Virus record (IMG/VR): IMGVR_UViG_3300050014_001317
Location: 1 to 39,085 of that record
DNA: 39,085 bases
Source: a virus
Reading direction: 5' to 3' (one strand)
A program made the translations under genes and the position numbers. The notes below the pieces were generated by a model. It ran no database searches and was not told the DNA's origin. It saw nothing but the letters and a program-made list of their open reading frames with translations. Each line of letters opens with the position of its first letter. Within the stretch, counting starts at the first letter, position 1. Below, piece after piece: positions 15,954 to 24,413 of this stretch.

Positions 15954-16811
15954 ATGCAAAACGATATTCCCCTATTAAAAGAATATCGACTTGAGAAAAT
16001 TACACATTATTTAGGTTGTATAGATAAATTCAATTTAAATCGAGAGGGGCAGAGAAATTGCATTTACGAACTATATAAAATGCAATACGATAAACCAATT
16101 GAATCTTTTGACAAAGCAGTATTTCGTGGAATGGTTATTCCCACACTTAATTATTTAGGTTTTTTATCGGGCACTGGTCAATTCATAAGAGTGAGTGCAA
16201 ATGGAAAATTGATTGTTGAGAGTAAAAAAATTAGTAATATTTTACATGAAAAGGTTTTAACTACTTTAATTTACGAATTGGATGAAACAACGTTTCATTT
16301 TATCGATAAACTCCAAAAATCCTCAAATATTACTACTACAAAATTCAGTGAGAATATTGACCTTCCCGGTATTTCAATAAAACAGAGATTTGAAAGGACA
16401 AACAAATGGCTTACGATCCTGAAGCAAACGAATTTAATCTATTTATCAAAAAATGACGAAATTTCTGTCAGTCAAGAAAATGTCGAATCAACTAAAAAAT
16501 CGTTAAATAGTAAAGATATTGATTTCCATATGTTTGAAAAAATTCTGGTTCGTACATTTTTTAACATGAGTATTAAACGTGCCGGTATATTCGAAATTGA
16601 AGAGCTACGATCTAAAGTTTCAGAAAAATTTCTCGAAATGGGGAAGGTCATAATCACTGAGCGCATGTTTGATGAACTCTTATCAGCACTCATGGATAGG
16701 CCCGGACATTACACTATTTCTCTGGGAAAGCCAATGGGAAGACAAGAGAAGTTATTTAAATACAAAGAAAACTACTTTAAAACGTTGCATATCGAAAGGG
16801 ACCAAGGGTGA
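15954..16811 (+). CDS. Winged-helix-like cassette protein
   Basis: A 285-residue, Lys/Ile-rich protein beginning 2 bases after the nuclease gene and ending 3 bases before the ATPase. The pattern of short helices followed by a hydrophobic strand (VIPTLNYLGFLSGTGQFIRVSANGKLIVE, spelled in two parts: VIPTLNYLGFLSG and FIRVSANGKLIVE) is that of a winged helix with its wing; a second helical unit occurs near residues 195-245. No catalytic motif is visible. In BREX and related systems the third component is often a small DNA- or complex-binding protein, so recognition or adaptor function is inferred, not shown. Confidence 0.55.
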   Translation: MQNDIPLLKEYRLEKITHYLGCIDKFNLNREGQRNCIYELYKMQYDKPIESFDKAVFRGMVIPTLNYLGFLSGTGQFIRVSANGKLIVESKKISNILHEKVLTTLIYELDETTFHFIDKLQKSSNITTTKFSENIDLPGISIKQRFERTNKWLTILKQTNLIYLSKNDEISVSQENVESTKKSLNSKDIDFHMFEKILVRTFFNMSIKRAGIFEIEELRSKVSEKFLEMGKVIITERMFDELLSALMDRPGHYTISLGKPMGRQEKLFKYKENYFKTLHIERDQG

Positions 16812-16814
16812 GTT

Positions 16815-18014
16815 ATGAAAAGTGAGACTGAATTTTTACATGAAAGTTACCATGTAAAAGATAAAAAATTGCTACTAAATACATTCTTATCACGAGTACC
16901 AGCAGAAAAGTCTCTTGAATGGTGGATCAATCGTGAAAAAGATCTAAAACTGTGGAACAAAATACTAAAAGATAGTAACGAATTGAATAAAAACTACCTC
17001 TGCTTTATTATTGGGAGTTATGGGCGAGGAAAAACACTAGCTCTCTACAAAATCTCGGAAGAAGTGAAGCAGTATCCTGAATTATATTCTGCAAATTTAA
17101 ATTTTCTTGGAGAAGAGAAAAGCACTGGCGGTCTGGATTTTATTTTTAGAATTTTTAGAAATATTGATTTTTATAAACTAATTCATGGAAAGGACACTAA
17201 AACAATATCAAGCGCGATCGAAAACATTCCTGATTCGTTTAGTGATGCAAAACATCTTTTAAAATCCATATATGAAAATGAAACTAAAATAGGATTTTTT
17301 TCAGATTTTGTAGAAACTCCTAAGGCAAGATCTGATTTAAGTAAGATCGCATTATTATTTTTACAAGGTGAAAAAAATTTAAACGCAAAAGAGATGAAAT
17401 CTCTCAACATTCAAAGAAAGATAGATAAAACGGATAACGCGAAAAAGTACCTTGCAGGAATTTTAATATTCATTAAAAATATTGGATACAATGCCCTTGT
17501 TCTTACCATTGACGAATTTGAGTACCTTTTTAGTTTGGTTTCATCAAATCAACGGAGTATTTACATAGCCTTATTACGAGGATTGTACGATCTTTCTTCA
17601 GAACTTAAAATAGATTCGACTAAAATTGCAAATCTTGTGTTTTTTATCGCGGTGTCTGAAGACGGTTGGGTAAATTTAAAAAATTTGGAGCAAAAGGAGC
17701 TATCTTCCGGTGGACCAACAGTTCCTTTATTAGATCGCTTAGATTCAAATTCAACCTTAGGGTCCTTTAATAAATCAAATACTCTTGAATTAATCTCTAA
17801 AAGATTAAGATATAATCGGGAAGGCGATTATAGCGATGAACCATTAATTCCATTTACATCCGATTTTGTCGAATACATCTTTAAAAATACTCGTGGAGAA
17901 CCAAGAGATATTATTACCCAATGCGGAATTGTTTTAGATATGGGTATTGCGCAAAGGATCCCAAAATTAACGAAAAAATTTGCTCAGCAGGTTATAGAAC
18001 AAAATATCGAATGA
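16815..18014 (+). CDS. AAA+ ATPase of the inserted cassette (BrxC/BrxD-like)
   Basis: A 399-residue P-loop ATPase: Walker A GSYGRGKT (67-74), Walker B LVLTIDEFE (229-237), a sensor-like NLVFFIAVSEDGW (273-285) and LLDRL (305-309) before a C-terminal helical domain with TRGEPRDII. The GSYGxGKT form with a DEFE Walker B resembles BREX BrxC/BrxD (DUF2791-type) and Orc1/Cdc6-related ATPases. It would power the nuclease or sense foreign DNA. It is the last gene of the four-gene operon and is followed by a strong hairpin. No PglZ, BrxL or helicase gene is present, so the set is not a known BREX type. Confidence 0.8.
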   Translation: MKSETEFLHESYHVKDKKLLLNTFLSRVPAEKSLEWWINREKDLKLWNKILKDSNELNKNYLCFIIGSYGRGKTLALYKISEEVKQYPELYSANLNFLGEEKSTGGLDFIFRIFRNIDFYKLIHGKDTKTISSAIENIPDSFSDAKHLLKSIYENETKIGFFSDFVETPKARSDLSKIALLFLQGEKNLNAKEMKSLNIQRKIDKTDNAKKYLAGILIFIKNIGYNALVLTIDEFEYLFSLVSSNQRSIYIALLRGLYDLSSELKIDSTKIANLVFFIAVSEDGWVNLKNLEQKELSSGGPTVPLLDRLDSNSTLGSFNKSNTLELISKRLRYNREGDYSDEPLIPFTSDFVEYIFKNTRGEPRDIITQCGIVLDMGIAQRIPKLTKKFAQQVIEQNIE

Positions 18015-18018
18015 TCAA

Positions 18019-18044
18019 CCGGTACTGATTTCGATCAGGACCGG
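18019..18044 (+). terminator. Hairpin at the end of the defence-like operon
   Basis: CCGGT-A-CTGAT-TTCG-ATCAG-G-ACCGG: an 11-base stem with one A/G mismatch and a TTCG tetraloop, starting five bases after the ATPase stop codon. No T-run follows directly. It may terminate or stabilise the cassette mRNA and lies right at the border with the virus late promoter. Confidence 0.55.
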
Positions 18045-18059
18045 ATATCAATCCATTCC

Positions 18060-18077
18060 CGACTTTTCTTAATAACG
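18060..18077 (+). promoter_or_regulatory. Late promoter motif copy 3 (leaderless)
   Basis: CGACTTTTCTTAATAACG begins 40 bases before ATG 18100 of the sheath gene, which has no Shine-Dalgarno sequence. The promoter makes tail genes independent of transcription through the inserted cassette. Confidence 0.7.
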
Positions 18078-18099
18078 CCCCATTTCAGACTCATCCTTT

Positions 18100-19140
18100 A
18101 TGCCCGAGATTATGAAAGCAATCACGGTTACGACCACGGTGCAGACTGCATCCCTGGGAGATCAGTGGGGTGTCCCGCTGGTTGTCGGGGACAGCACTGC
18201 AGTGGCGAAGAACACGCTCAAATCCTTCGTCACCCTGGCCGATATCGGCATCGAACACGGAACATCCAGTCTCATTTACCTAGCAGCCCAGTCGATCTTC
18301 AACCAGGGCATCGGGACCGTCTACACGATCGCCATCCAGGCAGCCGTCCCCGGCAGCGCGACCCCGACTGAGATCGACACGGCGATGAACGGCATCATCG
18401 ATGCAGCCGTCGCGGCGGGTCACATCCAGGGGATAATGCTAGCAGGGTATTTTGATACGGCGTCCGTCACAAAACTCCAGACCAACGCGGACCGCGTCGG
18501 CGCGATCTGGGTTGCCTGCAACGCGCCCGGTGAATCCGTCTCGGTTATCGTGGCGAGAGCTGCGACCTTATCAGCATCGCCAAACGGGTTCATGGTCGCC
18601 TACAAAGGTACTGTCGGGATTTACGGGATTGCCGGAGCAGTCCTCGGTACGATCATGGCGCTGAAACCATGGGTTGCCCTGGAATGGAAGAGTGTTACTT
18701 GCGATGTCAACGCATACTTTGCATCTGCCGATATCGTCACGCTGGAAGCGGGTCGCGTGAATGTGATCCTGCAGAGCGGGACCAACAACATCCTCTCGAA
18801 CGGGTTGGCAATCAACCCACTAGCGAATTTCATCGATGTCACGCGGACCCAGTATTTCATCCAGACCCAGATCATGAAAAGCATCACGGCAGGCAAAATG
18901 AACTCCGAAACGGTACCCTATACCGCAATCGGCATCGCGACCGTCCAGGGCTGGATTATATCCTCACTGGAGAGTATCAAGTCAGCCGGTGCACTTGCGA
19001 GTTATATGGTTACGATGCCGGCCCTGACTGCCATCACGGAAGTCAGCCGGGCTGCTAGGGTTCTACCCGGGATCCAGGTAGTCTGCCAGCTGGCAGGGAA
19101 CGTCCAGACGCTGACCCTGAACCTGGACATTACGGTGTGA
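18100..19140 (+). CDS. Contractile tail sheath protein
   Basis: This is a 346-residue protein whose C-terminus (RAARVLPGIQVVCQLAGNVQTLTLNL, spelled in parts: RAARVLPGIQVVCQ and LAGNVQTLTLNLDITV) ends in the beta strand that interlocks neighbouring sheath subunits. It is followed directly by tube, chaperone and tape measure genes, the canonical contractile-tail order. The length is at the short end of phage sheaths, as in compact contractile systems. It is transcribed from late promoter copy 3 and translated from a leaderless start. The identification is by order plus overall fold pattern. Confidence 0.8.
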   Translation: MPEIMKAITVTTTVQTASLGDQWGVPLVVGDSTAVAKNTLKSFVTLADIGIEHGTSSLIYLAAQSIFNQGIGTVYTIAIQAAVPGSATPTEIDTAMNGIIDAAVAAGHIQGIMLAGYFDTASVTKLQTNADRVGAIWVACNAPGESVSVIVARAATLSASPNGFMVAYKGTVGIYGIAGAVLGTIMALKPWVALEWKSVTCDVNAYFASADIVTLEAGRVNVILQSGTNNILSNGLAINPLANFIDVTRTQYFIQTQIMKSITAGKMNSETVPYTAIGIATVQGWIISSLESIKSAGALASYMVTMPALTAITEVSRAARVLPGIQVVCQLAGNVQTLTLNLDITV

Positions 19141-19147
19141 GGTTATC

Positions 19148-19540
19148 ATGGGAGCAGACGATTTTTCACAATATGACGTGACCCAGATCGCAGTCACGGT
19201 CAACGGGGATGAGATCACCGAATATATGTCATTCATGTACAAAGGGGACCAGCAACCGGCATCGCATATCAAAGGGTCGACCGCGGTTGTCGGCTATGAA
19301 TATGGTATTGCTGAACCCACATGGGTCCTGAAAGTCAAGGATACCGAACCTAAATTAGGGGACATCAAGGACCTCCAGGTGGGCAAGACCACATTCACGG
19401 TCGTATTCTCGTCGCCAACCAAGACCGTCACCTGCACGGGATGCCGGATAGCAACCATCGAAGATGGCGAGGCAGCTGACAAGACACCCGAGGTAACGAT
19501 CAACGGGCTTGCCCTGAATATCCAGGTGCAGAGGAAGTGA
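19148..19540 (+). CDS. Tail tube protein
   Basis: A 130-residue beta-rich protein with repeated strand-turn-strand elements (ITEYMSFMYKGDQQ, GEPTWVLKVKDTEP-like, TTFTVVFSSPTKTVTC). It follows the sheath gene by 7 bases with GGTTAT upstream and precedes the G/GT chaperone pair, so it should be the inner tail tube. The size is normal for contractile-tail tube proteins. Confidence 0.75.
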   Translation: MGADDFSQYDVTQIAVTVNGDEITEYMSFMYKGDQQPASHIKGSTAVVGYEYGIAEPTWVLKVKDTEPKLGDIKDLQVGKTTFTVVFSSPTKTVTCTGCRIATIEDGEAADKTPEVTINGLALNIQVQRK

Positions 19541-19545
19541 CCTGA

Positions 19546-19842
19546 ATGGCTGGAGAGAAGACATTCGTGGTGACGGTGAATGGTGTGACGTATACATGCA
19601 GGGAACTGTCAGGGTTCCGTCTCATGAACGTGATGGGGCAGGTCCAGAAAGGTGCCGGCTACATGTTCCGGGATGCCATCCTGGTAAGTGTCATCGAGCC
19701 AAAGCTCACCCGAAAACAGGTGGAAGAGGATTTCGATGTCGCGACGTTCAATGGGATTGGGAATGCCATCATGGCCCGGTATGATCTGAAGTCCCTGACC
19801 GAGGATCAACCGGATTTTTTAGACGGCTCGAAGACGACGTAG
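19546..19842 (+). CDS. Tail assembly chaperone G
   Basis: A 98-residue chaperone that binds the tape measure protein before tube assembly. It starts MAGEKTFVVTVNGVTYTC and ends shortly after a U UUU UUA slippery heptamer (19815-19821) at codons 91-92. Its size, position between tube and tape measure, and the frameshift site match the G component of lambda G/GT and equivalents in many tailed phages. Confidence 0.8.
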   Translation: MAGEKTFVVTVNGVTYTCRELSGFRLMNVMGQVQKGAGYMFRDAILVSVIEPKLTRKQVEEDFDVATFNGIGNAIMARYDLKSLTEDQPDFLDGSKTT

Positions 19843-20066
19843 AGAACGAGATCCAGGTCTACATACTGGCCGAGCACCTGCATGTTGACGTGGATGAAGT
19901 CCGATCGTGGACCTTCGAGAAACAAGCCCGGTGGTTCGTAGCTCTCGGGATCATAGCGGACCGCCGGGAGAAAGAGATGGACACTAAACGGAAGACGGCG
20001 ATGATGAATAACGATGGATCGAAAGGGTTTGTCCGGAACGGTGATAAAGTGACGGTGGTGGGCTGA
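19546..20066 (+). CDS. Tail assembly chaperone GT (-1 frameshift product)
   Basis: If ribosomes slip back one base on T TTT TTA (19815-19821), translation passes from residue 92 (L of DFL) into RRLEDDVENEIQVYILAEHL and continues to TGA 20064-20066, giving about 173 residues. The extension frame has no start of its own, is open throughout, and its stop overlaps the tape measure ATG. A Trp-containing helical T domain (EVRSWTFEKQARWFVALG) is visible. This is the universal G/GT arrangement; slippage itself is inferred. Confidence 0.75.
19815..19821 (+). other. Programmed -1 frameshift heptamer
   Basis: T TTT TTA in the zero frame (GAT TTT TTA), the classical X XXY YYZ slippery sequence, placed 21 bases before the zero-frame stop (TAG at 19840). 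A weak GC-rich stem may form just downstream (ACGGCTCGAAGACGACGT region), but a clear pseudoknot is not visible. Confidence 0.75.
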
Positions 20067-21649
20067 TGGCAGCAGGCAGCACAATCAGGAACATGTTCAT
20101 CGCGATCACGGTAGCGGACCAGGCTACTGCAGTAATCACGAAACTGCAGGGGATGACGGACAAGTTCAAGACCAGCGCGACCCAGTATGCCAGTAACGTC
20201 CAGTCTTCTTTTGCGGCAGCTTCTGCGTATGCAGAACAGCACCGGCAGGTCCTCGGTCTTATCGGTGGAGAGCTGGTCCTCTTGGGGACCTTGGGGAAGA
20301 ACTACTATATCCAGGGAATCGCGGATGCTGGCGCATATTCGGATGCTCATACCGCGCTCTACAACCGTCTTGGTGCGAACACTGATGCATACCTTGCGAA
20401 GATGAAAGATGCAACTGGGGGAACAATCTCGGATACCATGATAATGACTGAGACCCAGAAAGCTCTGATGCAGGGATTAGATACCAGCAAGATGGATCAG
20501 ATCGGAAAGATAGCGCTGGCATCTGGACTGAGTACCGGTAAAGACCCCAATACTGCCTATCAGATTATCATGCAAGGCATTGCCTCAGGGAGGATGGGTA
20601 ACAATTCACTTACCAATATCGGTCTGCAGATGAGGATGACAGAGGCCATGGATCGGTATGCCCTATCAGTAGGGAAGACTGCAGGAACGCTCACTAATAC
20701 TGAGCGGAAACAGGCCATGATGAACGCTGTCCTGGAAGCCGGAGATAAGCTGATCAGCAACACGGATATGAACACCTACAATTATGCAACCACGATGGCA
20801 AAATTCAACAACACACTTGAAGATGTTCAAAGGGTTTTGGCAGGTTCGATCCTTCCGGTTGTGCTGCTCCTTGCCGGTGGAGTTTCGATGCTCGCAAATG
20901 CGTTCCTGGCACTTCCCGGCCCGGTACAGACCCTTATCGGGATTATGGGGGCAGTGTTCGTCATCCTCTCGCTTGTTGGGGGTGCTTTACTGGTCCAGAG
21001 CTGGTTGTTGGGGGTCCTTGCAACTGAGCATGTCGGTCTGGCTGAGGCCGTCACAATGGGAGCAACGGCATATGGGAAGTTCCTCCTGAGCATCTTCGGG
21101 GCGACCGGTGCGGAAATCGCGGGTGCGTTTGCGACCGGCGGACTGACTGCCGGGATGTGGGCTCTTGTAACCGCAACCGCTGCTTTCCTTATCGAGATCC
21201 TCCCCGTAACACTGGCAGTCGCTGCGCTGTGTGTGGCGTTACTATACCTGTGGGATCTCTCGAATAAAGGCTGGGAAAATTCTGCCCTATACAAACACCT
21301 CCTTCAGATCAAGCAGATCATTGATAACCTCGAAAAAAATCCCCTGATTCACGCACTGCTCTACCTGGGTCCGGCTGCTCCCTTGGTTGTGGCGAATGAC
21401 GCATATAACGGAACCAGGGCAATGGGAAAGACGTTCGGCTCTCTTACAACCGGTGGATCCGCCGGCAGCCCCCAGATCAACGTGACGGTCAACGCAACGG
21501 CAAACACCCAGCCGATAGCACCGGAGGATCACGCGGCACTCGTCAAACAGGCAACAATGGAAGGCGTCGCGCAGGGTCTTTTTGACGGCCGTATTAGCAA
21601 GATGTTCGACAAACGTGTGACGAAGGATTTCATGTCGGGAGGGTACTAA
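20066..21649 (+). CDS. Tape measure protein
   Basis: A 527-residue protein: helical N-terminal half with long Ala/Lys/Met-rich segments, then several hydrophobic stretches (SILPVVLLLAGGVSMLANAF and VFVILSLVGGALLVQSWLLG, and AAFLIEILPVTLAVAALC) typical of tape measures, then a Thr/Asn-rich C-terminus. Tape measure length sets tail length; by the usual rule of about 0.15 nm per residue the tail would be near 80 nm. ATG overlaps the GT stop by one base. Confidence 0.85.
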   Translation: MAAGSTIRNMFIAITVADQATAVITKLQGMTDKFKTSATQYASNVQSSFAAASAYAEQHRQVLGLIGGELVLLGTLGKNYYIQGIADAGAYSDAHTALYNRLGANTDAYLAKMKDATGGTISDTMIMTETQKALMQGLDTSKMDQIGKIALASGLSTGKDPNTAYQIIMQGIASGRMGNNSLTNIGLQMRMTEAMDRYALSVGKTAGTLTNTERKQAMMNAVLEAGDKLISNTDMNTYNYATTMAKFNNTLEDVQRVLAGSILPVVLLLAGGVSMLANAFLALPGPVQTLIGIMGAVFVILSLVGGALLVQSWLLGVLATEHVGLAEAVTMGATAYGKFLLSIFGATGAEIAGAFATGGLTAGMWALVTATAAFLIEILPVTLAVAALCVALLYLWDLSNKGWENSALYKHLLQIKQIIDNLEKNPLIHALLYLGPAAPLVVANDAYNGTRAMGKTFGSLTTGGSAGSPQINVTVNATANTQPIAPEDHAALVKQATMEGVAQGLFDGRISKMFDKRVTKDFMSGGY

Positions 21650-21650
21650 T

Positions 21651-22319
21651 ATGACCTACACTGATCCGAGTACAGGGTATATTTTCGCTTCCATCGATGC
21701 AGCCGTCGCAGCGGGGTATGATGGACCTACACCCAAGAACAAGATCTTCGATGAAGACGTGATGTTCATCACCGGTGGCAATGCTGCACTCATGTTCCGG
21801 GCAGTATCTACCCAGGTCGTTGATAAATCAAAAACGATCCCGAAACATAAGACCGAGGCCGGGTACCAGATCAGTGATCACGTCGTCCGGGACCCGGTGA
21901 AGATCACGCTGACCATCCATCTCCTCCATAATTGTGAGGGAGTTAACGAAGACACCGGGATTGATGAGATCGGAACACTCGAGGCCCTGAACGCGATCGA
22001 CAGACCCATTACGGTCGTCACATCGGTTGGCGTCTACCAGAACCAGATGATCCAGGATATCAGTTACAACAAAACGGGAACGCCGAACATTGTGACTGCA
22101 ACGGTCACCTACGAAGAGGTGAGGACCTCAATCGCGCAGACCACAACCGTCACGTTGCCGACCCTTGCGGACGCCAGTATTCCCGGGAGTTCGACTGCCG
22201 TGCCACCCAATAAGATTACATCGGGTGGCAAAGCAGTGGCAGATACCGGACCTTTGGGATACCTCTCGGGATTCCTTAATTCGATGGTAACTGCATCAGC
22301 GGTGATAGGAGGGTCATAA
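21651..22319 (+). CDS. Baseplate/tail hub-associated protein
   Basis: A 222-residue protein with SDHVVRDPVKITLTIHLL, a pattern shared with Dit-like and XkdP-type baseplate proteins (DUF6046-like in my memory), and a low-complexity Pro/Ser/Thr tail. It follows the tape measure and precedes a baseplate plug and hub gene, so it probably joins tube and baseplate. Its stop overlaps the next ATG by one base (TAATG). Confidence 0.6.
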   Translation: MTYTDPSTGYIFASIDAAVAAGYDGPTPKNKIFDEDVMFITGGNAALMFRAVSTQVVDKSKTIPKHKTEAGYQISDHVVRDPVKITLTIHLLHNCEGVNEDTGIDEIGTLEALNAIDRPITVVTSVGVYQNQMIQDISYNKTGTPNIVTATVTYEEVRTSIAQTTTVTLPTLADASIPGSSTAVPPNKITSGGKAVADTGPLGYLSGFLNSMVTASAVIGGS

Positions 22320-22615
22320 TGGCAATCTCAGATATCTATGTATTGCCATTCAGCACGAAACTCAGGTACCCACAGCGGAACCGGTTCTCTATAAACGGTG
22401 TTTCCTATGATATCCTCTACCAATGGAACACCGGTGCAGGGTTCGCGACTGCGACTATTACCCGGGTGAAAGATTCAGCCATATGCTGGATTGGGAAACT
22501 CGTACCACAGTGGGGAGCCAACATCAAGGATCCCGCAACGCACGCCGACCTGTTCACGATATGGGCAAACTCTATCGATAGCAAGAAAGCAGAGGTCTGG
22601 GCCGCATGGTTCTGA
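22319..22615 (+). CDS. Baseplate plug-like protein
   Basis: A 98-residue beta protein (ISDIYVLPFSTKLRYPQRNR; INGVSYDILYQWNT). The 'ng..y.l.l.wn' core is that of the DUF6983 / baseplate plug family found between the LysM-like and hub genes in contractile phages. It starts immediately at the previous stop and overlaps the hub start by ten bases. Confidence 0.6.
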   Translation: MAISDIYVLPFSTKLRYPQRNRFSINGVSYDILYQWNTGAGFATATITRVKDSAICWIGKLVPQWGANIKDPATHADLFTIWANSIDSKKAEVWAAWF

Positions 22616-23580
22616 CACTGTTTGGCAGGAATGTCGAGATCCAGGTCGCCCATAAGATCTTCTCGCTCACATCATTCGATATAGAATTCAATATCGATAA
22701 TGCCGTGGGAAAAAGCGGGACTGACGTTCAGCCATCTGCCCGGGCGGACATCTCGATCTGGAACCTCAGCGATGACAGCATCGCGCTGTTCAAGGTCGGT
22801 GCAACCGTCCAGGTCAGGGCGGGATATGCTGACGATCTCGATACCATCCTGCTCGGGAGCATCAAGGCAGCCACACCGGAACGGGACGGCGCGGATGTGA
22901 AACTGCAGATCCTCTCGACCGACAACCTGGCGAACCTGTTCACTGCATCTTCTGAGGGGTCGCTGACGTTCCCGAAAGGCACGTCGTTCACGTCAATCGT
23001 AGCGCAGCTTCTTACTCTCAGCAAAATCCAGATCGGTAAAATCATGGATCCCGGAGTGACCCCGGTTTCCGACCTGACGCTCACGGGCCCGAAATACTCT
23101 GACATGATGACGCAGGTCCTCCAGGAAGTCAACGGTCTTCGGGATATGAAAGCAAGTGTCGGTGCTGACTCAACGAATAACCCCATGAAAGGACACTGGC
23201 AACTCTATACCGTCAACGGCCTCGCATATTTTGTCTCGCCCTCTTACCAGGACGTCACCGTAGCGGTACTGAGCGCTGCGACCGGGTTACTGGAGATCAC
23301 ACGGAACCAGAACGACAAGCTGATCAGCACTACTCCTGACGACGGTTCGACTGGTGACGCACCGACCGATATCACGCAGGATGATGGCTCATCCTACGAT
23401 TATACGCCGGCTATTACCTACTCCATGACGTGTTTGCTGCAGAACAAGATCCAGATGGGCGCGATTGTCCAGATCAACAGTTCGACGTATACCGGACTGG
23501 GAAAGGTCCTCAAATATACCCACACCTGTTCGGCAAGTGATTTTACCTCTAAAATTGAGGTGGTTCCTCTGACATCATGA
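22606..23580 (+). CDS. Baseplate hub protein (gpD/gp44-like)
   Basis: A 324-residue beta-rich protein: N-terminal FNIDNAVGKSGTDVQPSARADISIWNLS and VQVRAGYADD, then GTSFTSIVAQLL and LQEVNGLRDMK..., and a final GAIVQINSSTYTGLGKVLKYTHTCS beta segment. This order is that of the hub proteins (T4 gp27/Mu gp44/P2 gpD class) which form the trimer above the spike. The overlaps on both sides (ATG in the plug gene; ATGA into the spike gene) fit one baseplate operon. Confidence 0.75.
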   Translation: MVLTLFGRNVEIQVAHKIFSLTSFDIEFNIDNAVGKSGTDVQPSARADISIWNLSDDSIALFKVGATVQVRAGYADDLDTILLGSIKAATPERDGADVKLQILSTDNLANLFTASSEGSLTFPKGTSFTSIVAQLLTLSKIQIGKIMDPGVTPVSDLTLTGPKYSDMMTQVLQEVNGLRDMKASVGADSTNNPMKGHWQLYTVNGLAYFVSPSYQDVTVAVLSAATGLLEITRNQNDKLISTTPDDGSTGDAPTDITQDDGSSYDYTPAITYSMTCLLQNKIQMGAIVQINSSTYTGLGKVLKYTHTCSASDFTSKIEVVPLTS

Positions 23581-24059
23581 CGAACATTGCTGAGAAGGTA
23601 TCGCTCCTGGTCGATGAGCGGATCCAGCGGATCAATACGATCCTGGTTGGCTCCATCACGAAAGTCACAAGTCCGATGCTGGTGGATGTCAAGCTCTCGC
23701 ACCAGGTCGGGACTGCCAGCCCTCAGCTGCTGAACGTGCCGGTCCTTCACCCGAAATTCGGCGAGTCTTCGATTGTGATCTGTCCTCAGGTAGGCGACAT
23801 GGTCATTGTCGGGGTCACGAAATACGAGCGGGACCCGCTCCTTTCCGGAAGGACGAACCTGAAGGTCAACCAGTACCGGAACTTCTCGATAAACAACGCA
23901 GTGGTCCTCTCCGGCACGTTCACGTCATCCGGCACACCTCCGGCACTTGCTGCAGGTGAGATGGTGATGCAGCACACCTCCGGCTCGTTTATCCGGTTCC
24001 ATGCAGATGGCAGCATCGAGATTCATAGTACCGTTGGAGTGAATGTGACCACAGTATGA
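23577..24059 (+). CDS. Baseplate spike / central puncturing protein
   Basis: A 160-residue protein with an N-terminal OB-fold-like part (INTILVGSITKVTSPMLVDV, VICPQVGDMVIVGVTKYERDPL) and a C-terminal strand repeat (SFIRFHADGSIEIHSTVGVNV), as in gpV/gp45/gp138 spikes. Without the long beta-helix of larger spikes it is a short one. It is followed by a PAAR-like tip gene with ATGA overlap. Confidence 0.75.
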   Translation: MTNIAEKVSLLVDERIQRINTILVGSITKVTSPMLVDVKLSHQVGTASPQLLNVPVLHPKFGESSIVICPQVGDMVIVGVTKYERDPLLSGRTNLKVNQYRNFSINNAVVLSGTFTSSGTPPALAAGEMVMQHTSGSFIRFHADGSIEIHSTVGVNVTTV

Positions 24060-24373
24060 GCACTGCTGTAGTTACTGAAGACAATACCTTTGCACAGGCC
24101 TGCAAAGTCCATTGTCGCTTCTGCAGTTGTACCGGCGAGTATTTCGGGGTAGTTCAAACCCCGGGCCAGAACGGGTTTACAGTCAACAGGAAACGGGTAG
24201 TCCTTTCAACAGTTGTTCATACATACGGTTGCCCGGACTGTTCCTCGAACAGGGTAATCTCTTCAGCCTCACCGGTCCTGAAAGTCAACGGCGTGCCGGT
24301 CGCAGTAGCGGGAGCGGTCACCGGATTGCATTCAAACGGCCCGATATCCGGAAACCCGGGACTCAAAGCCTAA
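24056..24373 (+). CDS. PAAR-like spike tip with Cys/His cluster
   Basis: A 105-residue protein ending in VISSASPVLKVNGVPVAVAG, the 'G..v..gsp.v.vnG.pvAr.Gd' pattern of PAAR-repeat tips that cap contractile spikes. The N-terminal CKVHCRFCSC (C16, H19, C20, C23, C25) and H55, C59, C62 could bind metal ions, replacing or adding to the PAAR metal site. It follows the spike gene directly. It ends at 24373, just ahead of late promoter copy 4. Confidence 0.65.
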   Translation: MSTAVVTEDNTFAQACKVHCRFCSCTGEYFGVVQTPGQNGFTVNRKRVVLSTVVHTYGCPDCSSNRVISSASPVLKVNGVPVAVAGAVTGLHSNGPISGNPGLKA

Positions 24374-24374
24374 C

Positions 24375-24392
24375 TGACTTTTCTTTTTATCC
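24375..24392 (+). promoter_or_regulatory. Late promoter motif copy 4 (leaderless)
   Basis: TGACTTTTCTTTTTATCC begins 39 bases before ATG 24414 of the gp25-like gene. It overlaps the end of the preceding gene's stop region, so it re-starts transcription in the middle of the baseplate operon. Confidence 0.7.
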
Positions 24393-24413
24393 CTTCGTAC
24401 CTGACGGCAGTAT

